Positions 6,806-16,804 are shown, numbered from the stretch's first letter. The stretch: DNA of 64,000 bases from Flavobacterium sp. W4I14 (GCA_030817875.1 JAUSZU010000001.1:1736001-1800000); one strand, 5' to 3'. Translations and numbers: made by a program. Notes: generated from the letters alone by a model not told the origin.

Positions 6806-9388
6806 CTATTTACCTGTTTTTATAATTATCGATGATGATGTTAAACCAGCTGATGAAGCTGTTAATTTTATGGTTCCGGTTTTTTCTGTTGATTGCAAAA
6901 TGGCCAAACATAAACCATGGAAAGCTTTGCGATAATTGGCTTTAAATGGCTCTAAACTTGCCTGAAATCCATTATCAACACCTGCAATAAAGCCGACACC
7001 TTCGAGCTGAAAATCAACCAGATTATCTGCATTTGGGACTACGTTGCCGGCAGCGTCTAAAACGCGAACGGTTACAAACGATAAATCCTTACCATCAGCT
7101 TTGATATTTTTTCTATCTGCGATTAATTCAATCTTTGCAGGATCTCCTGCGGTTTTCACTTCACGTATTAAAACGACTTTGCCACTTTTACGGGATACTG
7201 CTTTTAAAGTTCCGGGTTCAAAAGGCACATTCCAAAGCACATGTAAATCATCACCCTGCTTTGATTTTTTTCCTAATGATTTTCCGTTCAGGTACAACTC
7301 TACCTCATCGGCATTGTTGTAATATGTCCAAACTTCAACCAATTTTCCTTGTTTCCAGTTCCAATGAGGCAGAAAGTGCAACACAGGTTTATTTGTCCAC
7401 TCGCTCTGGTACATGTAATAGGAATCTTTGGGAAAACCTGCTAAATCAACAATTCCAAAATAGGAGCTTCTTGCTGGCCACGGATAAGGTAAAGGCTCAC
7501 CCAGGTAATCGAAACCCGTCCAAACAAATAAGCCCGAAACATGATCATATTTTTTTGCTGCTGCCCAGGTTTCTTCGTGTGTAGAACCCCAATAAGCTGA
7601 AACATTATCGTAAGCCGATGCCGACCACTCGTTATTTCCCTCTGTAAATTTCGTTTTTCCATCTTTTGGCCAACGGCGGATAGTATCGGCAGTGTCGTAA
7701 AATCCCCTGGTTTCTAAAGCGGAAGTGGTTTCTGTAGCCAAAAACTTAACGCCAGGATAATTTTTAGGGAAATCTTTATACAGTTTGTGGTTGTAGTTTA
7801 ATCCATAAACATCTAATGCATTGGCTTGGTAGATAAAATTCTTTTCAGCTTTTGTTTCTGTTAAAGCAGAGATTACAGGCCGGGTTTTATCTAAGTTTTT
7901 AACGATGCCAACCAATTCTTTGGTAAGAGCAATGCCTGTACTGTCAAACTGCTCGCGGATTTCGTTGCCAATGCTCCAAAGGATAATGGATGGGTGGTTA
8001 CGATCGCGTTTAATCATATCTTCCAAATCTCTTTTGTGCCAGACTGGAAAATCGAGGTGGTAATCGTTTTTGGTTTTCTTTTTCACCCACATATCGAAAG
8101 CCTCATCCATAACCAGGAAGCCCATTTTATCACATAGATCTAAAAACTCAGGAGCAGGTGGGTTATGGGCTGTACGGATGGCGTTCACGCCCATTGCTTT
8201 CATAATTTCGAGCTGACGTTCCATCGCCCTTACATTCACGGCAGCACCCAGGGCACCTAAATCGTGATGCAAACAAACGCCTAAAATTTTCATTGGTTTT
8301 CCGTTTAATGAAAAGCCTTTAGCTGCATCGAAATTGAATTCACGAACCCCAAAAGGTGTTGTATACTGATCAATAATCTTTCCATCAGCTTGTGCAATTT
8401 CTACCACCAACTTGTACATGGTCGGATGATCAACTGACCACAGTTTAGGGTTAGCTATTCCAAGACCACTAATGGCCATTGTTGTAGAATTTTCGCGGGT
8501 ATTGAGCGGCCATTCCTTTTTTTGCAATCGGATATTTTTATCATCCAAAATGGTCGTTAGAACTTTATAAGCACCTTTTGTGCTGAATTTATTTTCAACC
8601 TCGATTTCCGCATTTACTGAAGCGATACTTTCACCAGGTTTTAATTTTCTGCTTTCGTTGCTTTGACCTTTATCACCGCTGATTAGGAAGGTTTTTACAA
8701 AAGTGCCATTGCGTTTGATTGAAACTTTTGCTGCAGATGTAAGCCATACATTTCTGTAAATCCCTGAACCAGAATACCAGCGCGAATCAGGCTGTGCTGA
8801 ATTATCAACCTTAACCGAAATGATATTTTTCCCGGCTTTTAAGAATTTGCTGATCTCATAAGAAAAAGAGCTGTAACCGTAAGGCCTTTTGCCCAGATAC
8901 TGACCGTTGATCCAAACCTCACTATTTTTATACACGCCATCGAATTCGATGGTGATTATTCTATCCTTAAAATTGGACGGGGCTGTAAATTCTTTTCTGT
9001 ACCAGCCAATGCCTGTAGGTAAACCACCACCTTCAGGTTTAGCAGGATTTTTCTCATCGAATTTCCCTTCAATACTCCAATCGTGCGGTAGAGTGAGTTT
9101 TCTCCATTTAAGATCGTTATATGCTGGAGATTTTGCATTTGCTTCGTCTCCTAAAAAGAATTTCCAATCTTTGTTAAAGCTGGTTCTGATGCGGGGTTCT
9201 GGCGTAATCTTATCTCGATTGGTCGTCATTGCAAGGCACGAAGCAATCTTACTACTATGGGTTGGCTGTTCTTTCGCATTAGGATTGCATTCCCGAAAAG
9301 TCGGGACAGGCAGAGCCTCGCAATGACGGGACGCCCACAAACCGAATGTCAGAAAAATTACAACTTTAAAATTAGGTAGCCTCCTCAT
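6806..9388 (-). CDS. Glycoside hydrolase family 2 (beta-galactosidase-like), repeat inside signal region
   Basis: 860 residues from the ATG at 9388, 1 nt after the upstream stop; a GTG at 9406 is the alternative. Order: signal sequence (MRRLPNFKVVIFLTFGLWAS), a repeat-encoded linker, a jelly-roll sugar-binding domain, an Ig-like domain, a TIM barrel, then C-terminal beta-sandwich domains. WSIGNEIREQ gives the acid/base Glu (about 476) and FLATETTSA the nucleophile Glu (about 553). It removes a terminal beta-linked sugar, such as galactose or glucuronate, in the periplasm. Residues about 21-55 (R to T) are encoded by a 105-bp palindromic repeat inserted in frame, which leaves an odd Cys- and Pro-rich stretch after the hydrophobic core. 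The core domains look intact. Confidence 0.85.
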   Translation of the reverse strand: MRRLPNFKVVIFLTFGLWASRHCEALPVPTFRECNPNAKEQPTHSSKIASCLAMTTNRDKITPEPRIRTSFNKDWKFFLGDEANAKSPAYNDLKWRKLTLPHDWSIEGKFDEKNPAKPEGGGLPTGIGWYRKEFTAPSNFKDRIITIEFDGVYKNSEVWINGQYLGKRPYGYSSFSYEISKFLKAGKNIISVKVDNSAQPDSRWYSGSGIYRNVWLTSAAKVSIKRNGTFVKTFLISGDKGQSNESRKLKPGESIASVNAEIEVENKFSTKGAYKVLTTILDDKNIRLQKKEWPLNTRENSTTMAISGLGIANPKLWSVDHPTMYKLVVEIAQADGKIIDQYTTPFGVREFNFDAAKGFSLNGKPMKILGVCLHHDLGALGAAVNVRAMERQLEIMKAMGVNAIRTAHNPPAPEFLDLCDKMGFLVMDEAFDMWVKKKTKNDYHLDFPVWHKRDLEDMIKRDRNHPSIILWSIGNEIREQFDSTGIALTKELVGIVKNLDKTRPVISALTETKAEKNFIYQANALDVYGLNYNHKLYKDFPKNYPGVKFLATETTSALETRGFYDTADTIRRWPKDGKTKFTEGNNEWSASAYDNVSAYWGSTHEETWAAAKKYDHVSGLFVWTGFDYLGEPLPYPWPARSSYFGIVDLAGFPKDSYYMYQSEWTNKPVLHFLPHWNWKQGKLVEVWTYYNNADEVELYLNGKSLGKKSKQGDDLHVLWNVPFEPGTLKAVSRKSGKVVLIREVKTAGDPAKIELIADRKNIKADGKDLSFVTVRVLDAAGNVVPNADNLVDFQLEGVGFIAGVDNGFQASLEPFKANYRKAFHGLCLAILQSTEKTGTIKLTASSAGLTSSSIIIKTGK
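9224..9328. repeat. REP-like palindrome embedded in the GH2 coding sequence
   Basis: CGTCATTGC (from 9224) and GCCTCGCAATGACG (to 9328) are inverted ends. The interior (AAGCAATCTTAC, CTATGGGTT, CGCATTAGGATTGC) closely matches the intergenic element at 36040-36121. A small extra hairpin (TCCCGAAAAGTCGGGA) sits near the right arm. Length is 105 bp, exactly 35 codons, so the GH2 frame is kept. Confidence 0.85.
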
Positions 9389-9389
9389 G

Positions 9390-10502
9390 TTATTTCTTTG
9401 TTTCACTTACAAAATTCACTTTACTCTTACCTAAATCTTTTGATGTAGCAACAGCAATACCGCGCTGATCTAGTTTATTAACCGCGCAATAAAAATGGTA
9501 CACCGTGCCTTTGTATTTCAGTACGAAAGATTTATGTGCGTATAATTCATCGTATTTCTCTGACGACTCAATCAGGTTATCACCGGTCCAATCGGCCCAG
9601 TTTACCAGGTCATTTGAGGCAGCAAAGCGATTAAATGAACCCTTTCTATCTTGCCAAAAGGCGCCAAAGTAAAACATTACCCAGGTTCCATTAATGTTTT
9701 GAATTACAGCATCTCCTGTAATACCCACGGGGTGATGAACAACAGGATTTTTATGGAACCGCTGCCAATGAACCATGTCATCAGAAACTGCCATGCCGAT
9801 CCGTTCGTACCAGCGTGTTTTTTTATTGTTTGCCAAAGAATCGCCGACAGCATTGTAGTACATTACAAACCGATGTCCGGTTAATTTTTGTTTATCTTCA
9901 ATTACTGTACTTTTAAAAAGTTTGTTCCGGTTTTCCCACCAACGTACATCTGCATCACGCGAAGTCAAAACAGGTTTATCAAGCCTGTTCCATTCTTGAA
10001 TCATTGATGGGTCTTTCGTGGTATAAGCCATTCCGATAGATAAAGGTTCCACTTCGTAACCTTTTTCCTTACCTCCGAAATACGACATCCAATATTTAAC
10101 ATCGAACTGATTTACGCCATAACTTCCGCCCCATTTGGTATCCAATAAAGCATTATAACCTGCCTTTTGGTTATCGTCCCAATGGCCAGCATCGCCAAAC
10201 GACATCAGTTTGCCCTGATTTTCCCAATGTAATAAATCCTTACTTTTTGCCAGCCAGGTTTCGTAACCACGACCGCTAAAAATAAGGTAGGTCATGTACC
10301 AATATTTGCCTTTTCTAAAAACCGTTGGGCAATCCATTTTATGGTCTTTATCTTCAGGGACCATTACCAAGCCATATTTATAAGGCGTTTTTACTTCCTG
10401 ATAAATCTTTTCCATGGTTTCGGCTGAAACAGGATTAATGGTTTGAGCACTTAATTTTAATGCACTTACAAAAAGGAAAAATGCGATGATTATCTTTTTC
10501 AT
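9390..10502 (-). CDS. GH43/GH117-like five-bladed propeller glycosidase
   Basis: 370 residues with a clear signal peptide (MKKIIIAFFLFVSALKLSAQ). Propeller repeats are visible: MDCPTVFRKGKYWYMTY near 57, WLAKSKDLLHWE near 83, GMAVSDDMVHWQRF near 234 and FAASNDLVNWADW near 290. The Asp in MDCPTVF is a candidate catalytic base. It probably cleaves arabinofuranosyl-type or related side chains in the periplasm; the exact family is uncertain. Its start overlaps the stop of the GH78 gene upstream by 4 nt (10499-10502), and the GH2 gene follows at once, so the three form a tight operon facing the IclR regulator. Confidence 0.7.
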   Translation of the reverse strand: MKKIIIAFFLFVSALKLSAQTINPVSAETMEKIYQEVKTPYKYGLVMVPEDKDHKMDCPTVFRKGKYWYMTYLIFSGRGYETWLAKSKDLLHWENQGKLMSFGDAGHWDDNQKAGYNALLDTKWGGSYGVNQFDVKYWMSYFGGKEKGYEVEPLSIGMAYTTKDPSMIQEWNRLDKPVLTSRDADVRWWENRNKLFKSTVIEDKQKLTGHRFVMYYNAVGDSLANNKKTRWYERIGMAVSDDMVHWQRFHKNPVVHHPVGITGDAVIQNINGTWVMFYFGAFWQDRKGSFNRFAASNDLVNWADWTGDNLIESSEKYDELYAHKSFVLKYKGTVYHFYCAVNKLDQRGIAVATSKDLGKSKVNFVSETKK

Positions 10503-13258
10503 TTGTACTTTAAATTAAACTTATAATAACCTGATCCTAAGGCAACCTTAGCTTTCCCAGCTTCTATTCCAGCATCTGTAAACGCCGAATTGTTTTCTTC
10601 GGAGATTTCATATTTCGGCAAAACCGGAAAATAAACTGTTGCTTTTGTATTTACCGGGATATTTACCTCCAGTGTAAACGTCTGGTCTGTTTTTTCCCAT
10701 TTGGACGAAATTTTGCCATAAGGAGAATTGTAACGCACATCAGCTGAGGTGAAATCGCCCACCACTTCGGGCTCGATTTTAATATGGTTAAAAGCAATTG
10801 AATTTTCTGCCTGACGGATCCCGCCAACACCACTATACAGCCATTCCATTAAGTGCCCGAGCATAAAATGATTGTTGGATACGGTTGGTAAAGCGGCCCA
10901 CGATTCGGTTAAAGCCGTTGCCCCCTTGGCCAGCTGCATGCCATAACCAGGTACATCCGAACGGCTGTTCATATCAAAAATCACATCCGATTTACCGGCA
11001 TCTTCTAAAACGCGCAACACATAACGATAACCTATATCGCCTGCTGTTAAACTGTTTTTACGATCTCTGATATCTTTAACCAAATTCTCGATTACTGCGT
11101 TTTTATGCTTTTCTTCAACCAGTTCCATATAAACCGCCATTGCATTTGCAGTTTGAGATCCTGTTGCATATTGTTTGCTTTTTGTATCAAAGAATTTATC
11201 GTTGAAGGCATTTTTTACTTCAATGGCAAGTTTCGCATAGGCTATTGCATCAGCCTTTTTGCCCAGAAGCGTTGCCATCTTTTCTAAAATTGTTAAATCA
11301 TAATAATAAATGGCGGTGCCCGTAACGCCCATTGGTGTTAACTGAGAAACGCCGGGCGGTTTTGGCCCCAGATCATACCAATCGCCTAAACCCTGAGCTA
11401 AAATGTGGTTATTTGCTTTGGTGCCCAAATAATCGATGTAGCGCTGCATCATTGGGTAATAATCAACCATAGCCTGTTTATCGCCATACCACTGATATAA
11501 ATACCATGGCATTAAAATACCACTGCTGCCCCATTCAGGCGAATCGCGGAACATATCGCCACCCCATTCAAATTTTACATACTCAGGTGCAATTTCAGGA
11601 ATCAAACCACTAGCCAATTGCGAGTTTTTCATGTCCTGTAATGCCTTTTTGAAAAGCGGCGCAGCATTATAATTGTACCGTACAGAACTGCCCATTAAAT
11701 GCAATTCCTCTAACCAGCCCAATTTTTCACGGTGTGGACAATCGGTAAAAACACTCACCATGTTACTTTTGATCGCCCAATCGATCAGGCTGAAAGTTTT
11801 ATTGAACAACTCGTTCGAGGATGAAAACTTACCTACCTGCTCAGCGCCATTTCGGATGTGCAAGGCTTTTAGAACTTCGATGACTGATTTGCCAGATGGA
11901 TTTGTCTTACCGCTCGGAACTGCTCCTTTAACCTGGAGGTAACGAAAGCCTGTATAAAAGAATTTAGGACGCCAGATTTCCAAACCATCCCCTTTTAAAA
12001 TGTAGGTAAAATAAGATGGGCTGCCGATATTTTTTTGTGTTACCGAACCATCTTCTTTTAATAGTTCGGCGGGGGTAATGCGGACCGTATCTCCTTTTTT
12101 ACCCCGTACTTTCAATTCGATAATTGCAGAAGCGTTCTGGCCCATATCATAAACCCATTCGCCATTGGCAACCGGGTTAATATTTTGAGGTGAAAAATTT
12201 TCGAAAATCTTTACAGGTTCTTCTTTCTGTGCATTTAGCTTCGGACCATCAATCAGTAGTGATGACTTCCATTTGTTGTCGTTAAAACCTGCTAAATTCC
12301 ATCCTTTTTGCTCGAGGTTGGCATTGTAATCTTCACCGCCATAAATGCTTGAAAAAGTTATGGGTGATGGCGCGGTTTTCCAACTTTGGTTACTGATGAT
12401 ATTCGCTGAAGTTCCATCCGTATATTCGATTAACAGCCTGCAGATCATTTTCGGATAACCATAAGCCACTTTTAATTTTCTATACCTTTCTTTAACTGGA
12501 GGAATATAATAAAAACCATTGCCCAGCATCACTCCGATTGCATTTTCGCCTTTCTTGAGCTGTTTAGTTAAATCATAAGTCAGGTACAAGGCCTCTTTAT
12601 CATACTTCGTCCAGCCGGGTGCTAAAAAATCATCACCAACCTTCGCGCCGTTTAAACTCATTTCAAAATGGCCTAAACCAGAAATAAAAGCTGTGGCTTT
12701 TTTAATTGTCTTCGTTACGGTAAACCCTTTGCGGAACATTGGCAAGATGTTATTGCCAATGTATTTGTCTTTTTTACCATCCGTTGGCAGACTATTTACG
12801 TTAGAATCTGCCAGTTTTTCGTAAGCAATCCATTTTGCACCTTTCCAGTCCGCTGTGCTGAGCAATCCCATTCGCCAAAAGGCCGAAGCACTCCAGGCAG
12901 ATTTATTTCCAAAATTATCCCAAACACGGACTTTCCAATAATAGGTTTTGCCTGATAATAACTTTTTACCTTTATATTTAATCTGTAACGATTGACCTGA
13001 GTTTACTTTTTGGGTATCCCAAACATCCCCAATATTTTTATTTAAATTGCTTAAACTGCTAGAAGCTACGATCTGATAGCCTGTTTGCATGATATTGTGT
13101 TTAGCTGATTGCAGTTTCCAGCTCAAACTTGGTGAAAGAACATCAATACCAATAGGATTATTCCGATACGCACAATCCAATTGAGCAACCTTAATATCTT
13201 GCGCAAAAAGCGGAATGCTTAACAGATAAAGCCAAGAAAATATTACAAATTTGCTCAT
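10499..13258 (-). CDS. GH78 alpha-L-rhamnosidase (first of three)
   Basis: 919 residues with a signal peptide (cleavage after LFAQ, about residue 20). The layout is typical of family 78: an N-terminal Ig-like domain (20-130), a jelly-roll carbohydrate-binding domain (140-340), a beta-sandwich, an (alpha/alpha)6 barrel (about 480-830) and a C-terminal beta domain. TDCPHREKLGWLEELH at 505-520 is the family's acidic active-site segment. It releases alpha-L-rhamnose from pectic side chains or glycosides. It heads the operon divergent from the IclR gene, whose product may control it. Confidence 0.88.
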   Translation of the reverse strand: MSKFVIFSWLYLLSIPLFAQDIKVAQLDCAYRNNPIGIDVLSPSLSWKLQSAKHNIMQTGYQIVASSSLSNLNKNIGDVWDTQKVNSGQSLQIKYKGKKLLSGKTYYWKVRVWDNFGNKSAWSASAFWRMGLLSTADWKGAKWIAYEKLADSNVNSLPTDGKKDKYIGNNILPMFRKGFTVTKTIKKATAFISGLGHFEMSLNGAKVGDDFLAPGWTKYDKEALYLTYDLTKQLKKGENAIGVMLGNGFYYIPPVKERYRKLKVAYGYPKMICRLLIEYTDGTSANIISNQSWKTAPSPITFSSIYGGEDYNANLEQKGWNLAGFNDNKWKSSLLIDGPKLNAQKEEPVKIFENFSPQNINPVANGEWVYDMGQNASAIIELKVRGKKGDTVRITPAELLKEDGSVTQKNIGSPSYFTYILKGDGLEIWRPKFFYTGFRYLQVKGAVPSGKTNPSGKSVIEVLKALHIRNGAEQVGKFSSSNELFNKTFSLIDWAIKSNMVSVFTDCPHREKLGWLEELHLMGSSVRYNYNAAPLFKKALQDMKNSQLASGLIPEIAPEYVKFEWGGDMFRDSPEWGSSGILMPWYLYQWYGDKQAMVDYYPMMQRYIDYLGTKANNHILAQGLGDWYDLGPKPPGVSQLTPMGVTGTAIYYYDLTILEKMATLLGKKADAIAYAKLAIEVKNAFNDKFFDTKSKQYATGSQTANAMAVYMELVEEKHKNAVIENLVKDIRDRKNSLTAGDIGYRYVLRVLEDAGKSDVIFDMNSRSDVPGYGMQLAKGATALTESWAALPTVSNNHFMLGHLMEWLYSGVGGIRQAENSIAFNHIKIEPEVVGDFTSADVRYNSPYGKISSKWEKTDQTFTLEVNIPVNTKATVYFPVLPKYEISEENNSAFTDAGIEAGKAKVALGSGYYKFNLKYK

Positions 13259-13340
13259 TCACTATTGCACACCGTTTCGGATGTTTTGGTTAGGTTTATA
13301 AATGGTCATCAGTGATAATTTTTTTCAGAAATAAATTCTC

Positions 13341-13354
13341 AATTCTATAGAATT
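13341..13354. promoter_or_regulatory. Perfect 14-bp palindrome, candidate operator in the IclR/GH78 divergent region
   Basis: AATTCTATAGAATT is a perfect palindrome in the 275-nt gap between the divergent GH78 and IclR genes. IclR proteins bind short palindromes and often autoregulate, so this is a reasonable operator candidate. The same gap has a second imperfect dyad around 13400-13440 (AAATGTTTT / AAAACATAT). AT-rich DNA makes chance palindromes likely. Confidence 0.4.
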
Positions 13355-13533
13355 AAGCCTTTTAAATTCCGTAACTTTAAAATACTATCTCTAATTCAAA
13401 TATAAATGTTTTTTTTAAATATGAAAACATATATTCGTATTTAAATTATACAAAATCTTCTCTTGGATAAATAAGAAAGCATTTTGTATGTTTGAAATTG
13501 TAAAAAATACGATACAGCCAAATTTAAACCCGC

Positions 13534-14307
13534 ATGAACGAAAAAGAATCGAAGTACCAAGCCCCTGCTTTGGATAAAGGACTTGATATATTGGAGTATT
13601 TATCAGCACAATCTATCCCATTGTCTCAAACTGAAATTGCTATTGGTATTGAGAAAACGCCAAACGAAATTTACAGGATGTTGATGAGTCTGGAAAGTCG
13701 TGGTTATATTTTACGTGATGAAGTTTCGGGTAAGTATAGGCTATCGTTAAAGCTTTTTTACCTCTCACACCGGCACTCGCCTATTGATGAGCTGCGTAAA
13801 GCTGCCCAGTTTCCATTAGAGGAACTGGCAAACAGTATCCGTCAATCTTGCCACTTGAGTATTTTGTACATGAACCAGGTAATGGTGATTATTCATGCGA
13901 AAAGTCCTGGGCCGATTGCGCTTTCTATTGAAGAGGGAAATTTGTTTCCTTTGCCACTAACCGCATCGGGTAAGGTTTTATTGGCTTATATGCCTGAAGC
14001 TGAGCGTAGCACAACATTAAAAAACAATTCCATTTTTAAGAAATATGCTAAAGCCCAGCAAGAAGATTTTTTGACTTCATTGGAAGATATTCAGCAAACA
14101 GGCTCTTATTTCAAAAATAGTGATTCTGTTTCTGGTGTAACCGATCTTTCGGTACCAATTGGTAATAATGGCAATAATGGAATCATCGCCTGTTTAACCA
14201 TTTCGATGTTAAATGCGATAAATGTAGATCAAGCGATTGAAAATGATGTAATCCTTGCCGAGGCTTACAAATGTGTTAAAAAAATAGAACAACGGATTGG
14301 GGTTTAA
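13534..14307 (+). CDS. IclR family transcriptional regulator
   Basis: 257 residues. An N-terminal winged helix (about 10-75: LDKGLDILEYLSAQSIPLSQ ... YRMLMSLESRGYILRD) is followed by the IclR effector domain (about 85-255), with LTASGKVLLAY near 146 and SVSGVTDLSVPIG near 202 as typical landmarks. IclR regulators usually sense small organic or sugar acids. It diverges from the GH78/GH43-like/GH2 genes and, further on, the CoA-transferase cassette, so those are the likely targets. ATG start at 13534. A repeat-rich region follows the stop. Confidence 0.88.
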   Translation: MNEKESKYQAPALDKGLDILEYLSAQSIPLSQTEIAIGIEKTPNEIYRMLMSLESRGYILRDEVSGKYRLSLKLFYLSHRHSPIDELRKAAQFPLEELANSIRQSCHLSILYMNQVMVIIHAKSPGPIALSIEEGNLFPLPLTASGKVLLAYMPEAERSTTLKNNSIFKKYAKAQQEDFLTSLEDIQQTGSYFKNSDSVSGVTDLSVPIGNNGNNGIIACLTISMLNAINVDQAIENDVILAEAYKCVKKIEQRIGV

Positions 14308-14623
14308 CCCCCAACCCCCTGAAGGGACTTTGACTTTCTAACCGTTGATATAACTGCTAACTGCAATTGCCAACTGATTTGGGCTTTGCCCTAATCCCGA
14401 TGTATCGGGAAAGGGCCGGGCTTTGAAGGGCTGCGCTTCGCTCCTGTACCGATGAAGGATCGGTACTGAACCCTTACAATCCCTAACGCGAGGCTACCGT
14501 ATCATGATATTTCGCTTAATCGCTTGCGATCGTTTCTCAACGAGTGCATAAATAGATAAACGATTTTATCGTTTTTAAACGACAAGCTATTCAACGCTCG
14601 TTAAAAACGAGCGTTAGCCCAAA
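14308..14623. repeat. Gene-free repeat-rich spacer between convergent genes
   Basis: 316 nt with no credible gene. It contains a GGGGTTTAACCCCC-type element right after the IclR stop, a TCCCGATGTATCGGGA hairpin (14395-14410), GTACCGAT/ATCGGTAC (14446-14466, 5-nt loop), AAACGAT/ATCGTTT (14558-14574) and AACGCTCGTT/AACGAGCGTT (14593-14615). It is probably a sink for small repeats; the last hairpin may end transcription from one or both sides. Confidence 0.75.
14593..14615. terminator. Hairpin between convergent IclR and GH78 genes
   Basis: A perfect 10-bp stem (AACGCTCGTT / AACGAGCGTT) with a 3-nt loop lies 9 nt beyond the stop of the minus-strand GH78 gene. There is no long U-tract on either side, so the terminator role is only probable. 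Confidence 0.45.
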
Positions 14624-16789
14624 CTAACCCGAATACTTCACGCTATAATCCTTGCCTTTTTCGATTGTAATTTCATAAATTTCTTTCGATACTTCTTTCG
14701 CTTCAGCACCTTTTACTACTGGTTTGGTTTTACTTTTTACCTTTAGTTTACCTACACCTGTTGGGGAAGAAATTTTGATTTCTTTTTTGCTGCAATACAC
14801 TGATATATCACCATTTGCTGTCGGTACTTTTCCTTCCATCCATGCTAAGCCACCCAAATTAGGTTCAATAATATAGGTTTCGTAACCAGGTGTTGTGGGC
14901 TGCACACCCAAATAATATTTTCCCAATAAATAAATCGGGCTGGCTCCCCAGGCATGACAAAGGCTTTTTCCAAACGGACGGCCGTACATCGCCAAATGTT
15001 CGGTTCCTTTTTTATCTGGGTTGTATTCCTCCCAAAAAGAGGTTGCACCCAATTTTAACATGCCGCCCCAATAATTTTTCATTTCCTTTAATACATAAGA
15101 TTGTTCGCCCATGGCACATAAGGCTTCTAGCTCATAAAAACGCATATATGGTGTAGTAATTTTAGCAATCTGATCGTTTAAAAGCACATTCTTTTTAACC
15201 GACAACTTTTGTTCCGGCGTAAAATAATCAAAGAAAATCCCGAACATGTTGGCATAACGGGTTACATTATCCGTTTGTTTATCGTCAATCCGGCTATGCA
15301 CCAAAGCACTTTTTTGCTGGTTCCAATAAAGTTCAAAAATCTTGTTTTTCATCTCTTTAGCCTGTTTATCATATTTGACAATGCCTTCTGTGTCATTGGC
15401 TAATTTGGCACATAAAGCCATTGTTTCTAAACTTCTGGCATACAACAACTGTTCGAAACTTACTTCACCATCTTTACTCAGTTTATCTGCCCAATCGATA
15501 AAAATCCAGTCACCAGGCATCCATTCTAACAGGCCATTTTTATTCTTTCTTCCATCAATATAAGTCATCAGCGACTGCATTCGTGGGTAAATATCCTGTA
15601 CGAACTTCTGGTCGCCGGTAAATTTATAGTAATCATAAATTCCTAAAAACCAATAAAAAGAGTAATCCATAATGGTATTGATGTGCGCAGTTACGGGATC
15701 TTTTCCACGCTGAGCCAATAAAGTTCTTTTTACGGTTGGTGCATCAAAAAACGAATAATAGTTCATCAGATAACTTTGATAGGCATCGCCGCTCCACACC
15801 CATCGATCGCGTTTTATCCCATCGATAAAGAACTCGCGGGTATTTAAATGAAAGGTATATTTGGCCACATCGTAGATTTTGTTGAGCTCCTCATCCGAAG
15901 ATTTAAAACTTCCTCTTTCTGTTACTGGAGCATATTCGTATAACATGGAAACAGAATCGGCCGATACATTACCCTCAGGTTGATAATTTACATATCTGAA
16001 GGCTTTTGAAAGCGGCATAATCGAATCTTTTTTCTGAGAGCGGTCAATGTCGAGATAATCTAAGGTTTCACATTTATCAGTTGATAAGGCCTCTTCTTTC
16101 GATTCTCCGTAGTAAATGCTCAGTCTGCCCTTCCCCTTCAAGCCATGCACCTTTATAAAACCAAAAGTTTCTTTTCCGAAATCAGAAACAACACCATTGT
16201 TTACCTTTTCTGTTTTAACAGCCGATTGCGCAACAACAGGCAATTTAAACTGTGATGGCAATTTAGTTGGATCGGTTAAATTCCACGAGCCTGCTGAAAC
16301 AAAGGTAGTTCCCGATTTATCAGAGGTTTTTCCACTCGCATCGATCCATTCTTTATCCTCGAAAGTAGTGAGCCAGGTTTCATCGGAAACTACAGTTTTG
16401 CCCTGAACAAAAATCGCAGGAACATGCGCCTGGTTGTACACCTTCAAACTCAATTTGTGTTTCCCTGCCGGAATTTGAATACTTTTTGGAAAACCGGCAA
16501 TGGCCTGACCATCGATTTTAACGTTGTAAGTACCTTCTACAAAAAGTTTAACTTCTTCGGGTTGCGTGAGGTTAAATTCTTTGTGAAAATCGACCAAAAC
16601 ATAATGACTGTCCATTTTCCAAAAGACAGGAAAAAAAGACCCTCTTTCGGTTCTGCGGTTCTGCATCACATTGCTCATGTAGATATCTAAATCACCGGGG
16701 TACCAGATCCATGAGGCTTTTTGCGCGAAAAGCTGTGCTGCCGAGCAGGTGAAAATGGCAATAAGGATAAGTTTTTTAAAGTTTTTCAT
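14624..16789 (-). CDS. GH78-like alpha-L-rhamnosidase (second, compact)
   Basis: 721 residues from the ATG at 16789, which begins a good signal peptide (MKNFKKLILIAIFTCSAAQL); an in-frame start at 16810 adds seven residues from the upstream repeat. It is shorter than the other two GH78 proteins: a jelly-roll N-terminal half, then an (alpha/alpha)6 barrel. FFIDGIKRDRWVWSGDAYQS near 325-345 is the family signature with acidic active-site residues, and SFWEEYNP near 588 supplies the downstream Glu. It belongs to a distinct rhamnosidase subgroup, so its linkage specificity probably differs. It is the last gene of the long enzyme run. Confidence 0.82.
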   Translation of the reverse strand: MKNFKKLILIAIFTCSAAQLFAQKASWIWYPGDLDIYMSNVMQNRRTERGSFFPVFWKMDSHYVLVDFHKEFNLTQPEEVKLFVEGTYNVKIDGQAIAGFPKSIQIPAGKHKLSLKVYNQAHVPAIFVQGKTVVSDETWLTTFEDKEWIDASGKTSDKSGTTFVSAGSWNLTDPTKLPSQFKLPVVAQSAVKTEKVNNGVVSDFGKETFGFIKVHGLKGKGRLSIYYGESKEEALSTDKCETLDYLDIDRSQKKDSIMPLSKAFRYVNYQPEGNVSADSVSMLYEYAPVTERGSFKSSDEELNKIYDVAKYTFHLNTREFFIDGIKRDRWVWSGDAYQSYLMNYYSFFDAPTVKRTLLAQRGKDPVTAHINTIMDYSFYWFLGIYDYYKFTGDQKFVQDIYPRMQSLMTYIDGRKNKNGLLEWMPGDWIFIDWADKLSKDGEVSFEQLLYARSLETMALCAKLANDTEGIVKYDKQAKEMKNKIFELYWNQQKSALVHSRIDDKQTDNVTRYANMFGIFFDYFTPEQKLSVKKNVLLNDQIAKITTPYMRFYELEALCAMGEQSYVLKEMKNYWGGMLKLGATSFWEEYNPDKKGTEHLAMYGRPFGKSLCHAWGASPIYLLGKYYLGVQPTTPGYETYIIEPNLGGLAWMEGKVPTANGDISVYCSKKEIKISSPTGVGKLKVKSKTKPVVKGAEAKEVSKEIYEITIEKGKDYSVKYSG

Positions 16790-16804
16790 ATCATTGAATT
16801 TTTT

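Noticed and set aside
14308-14623. A small gene or phage remnant in the convergent spacer
   Set aside because: Only short hairpins and no coding-like frame were found.
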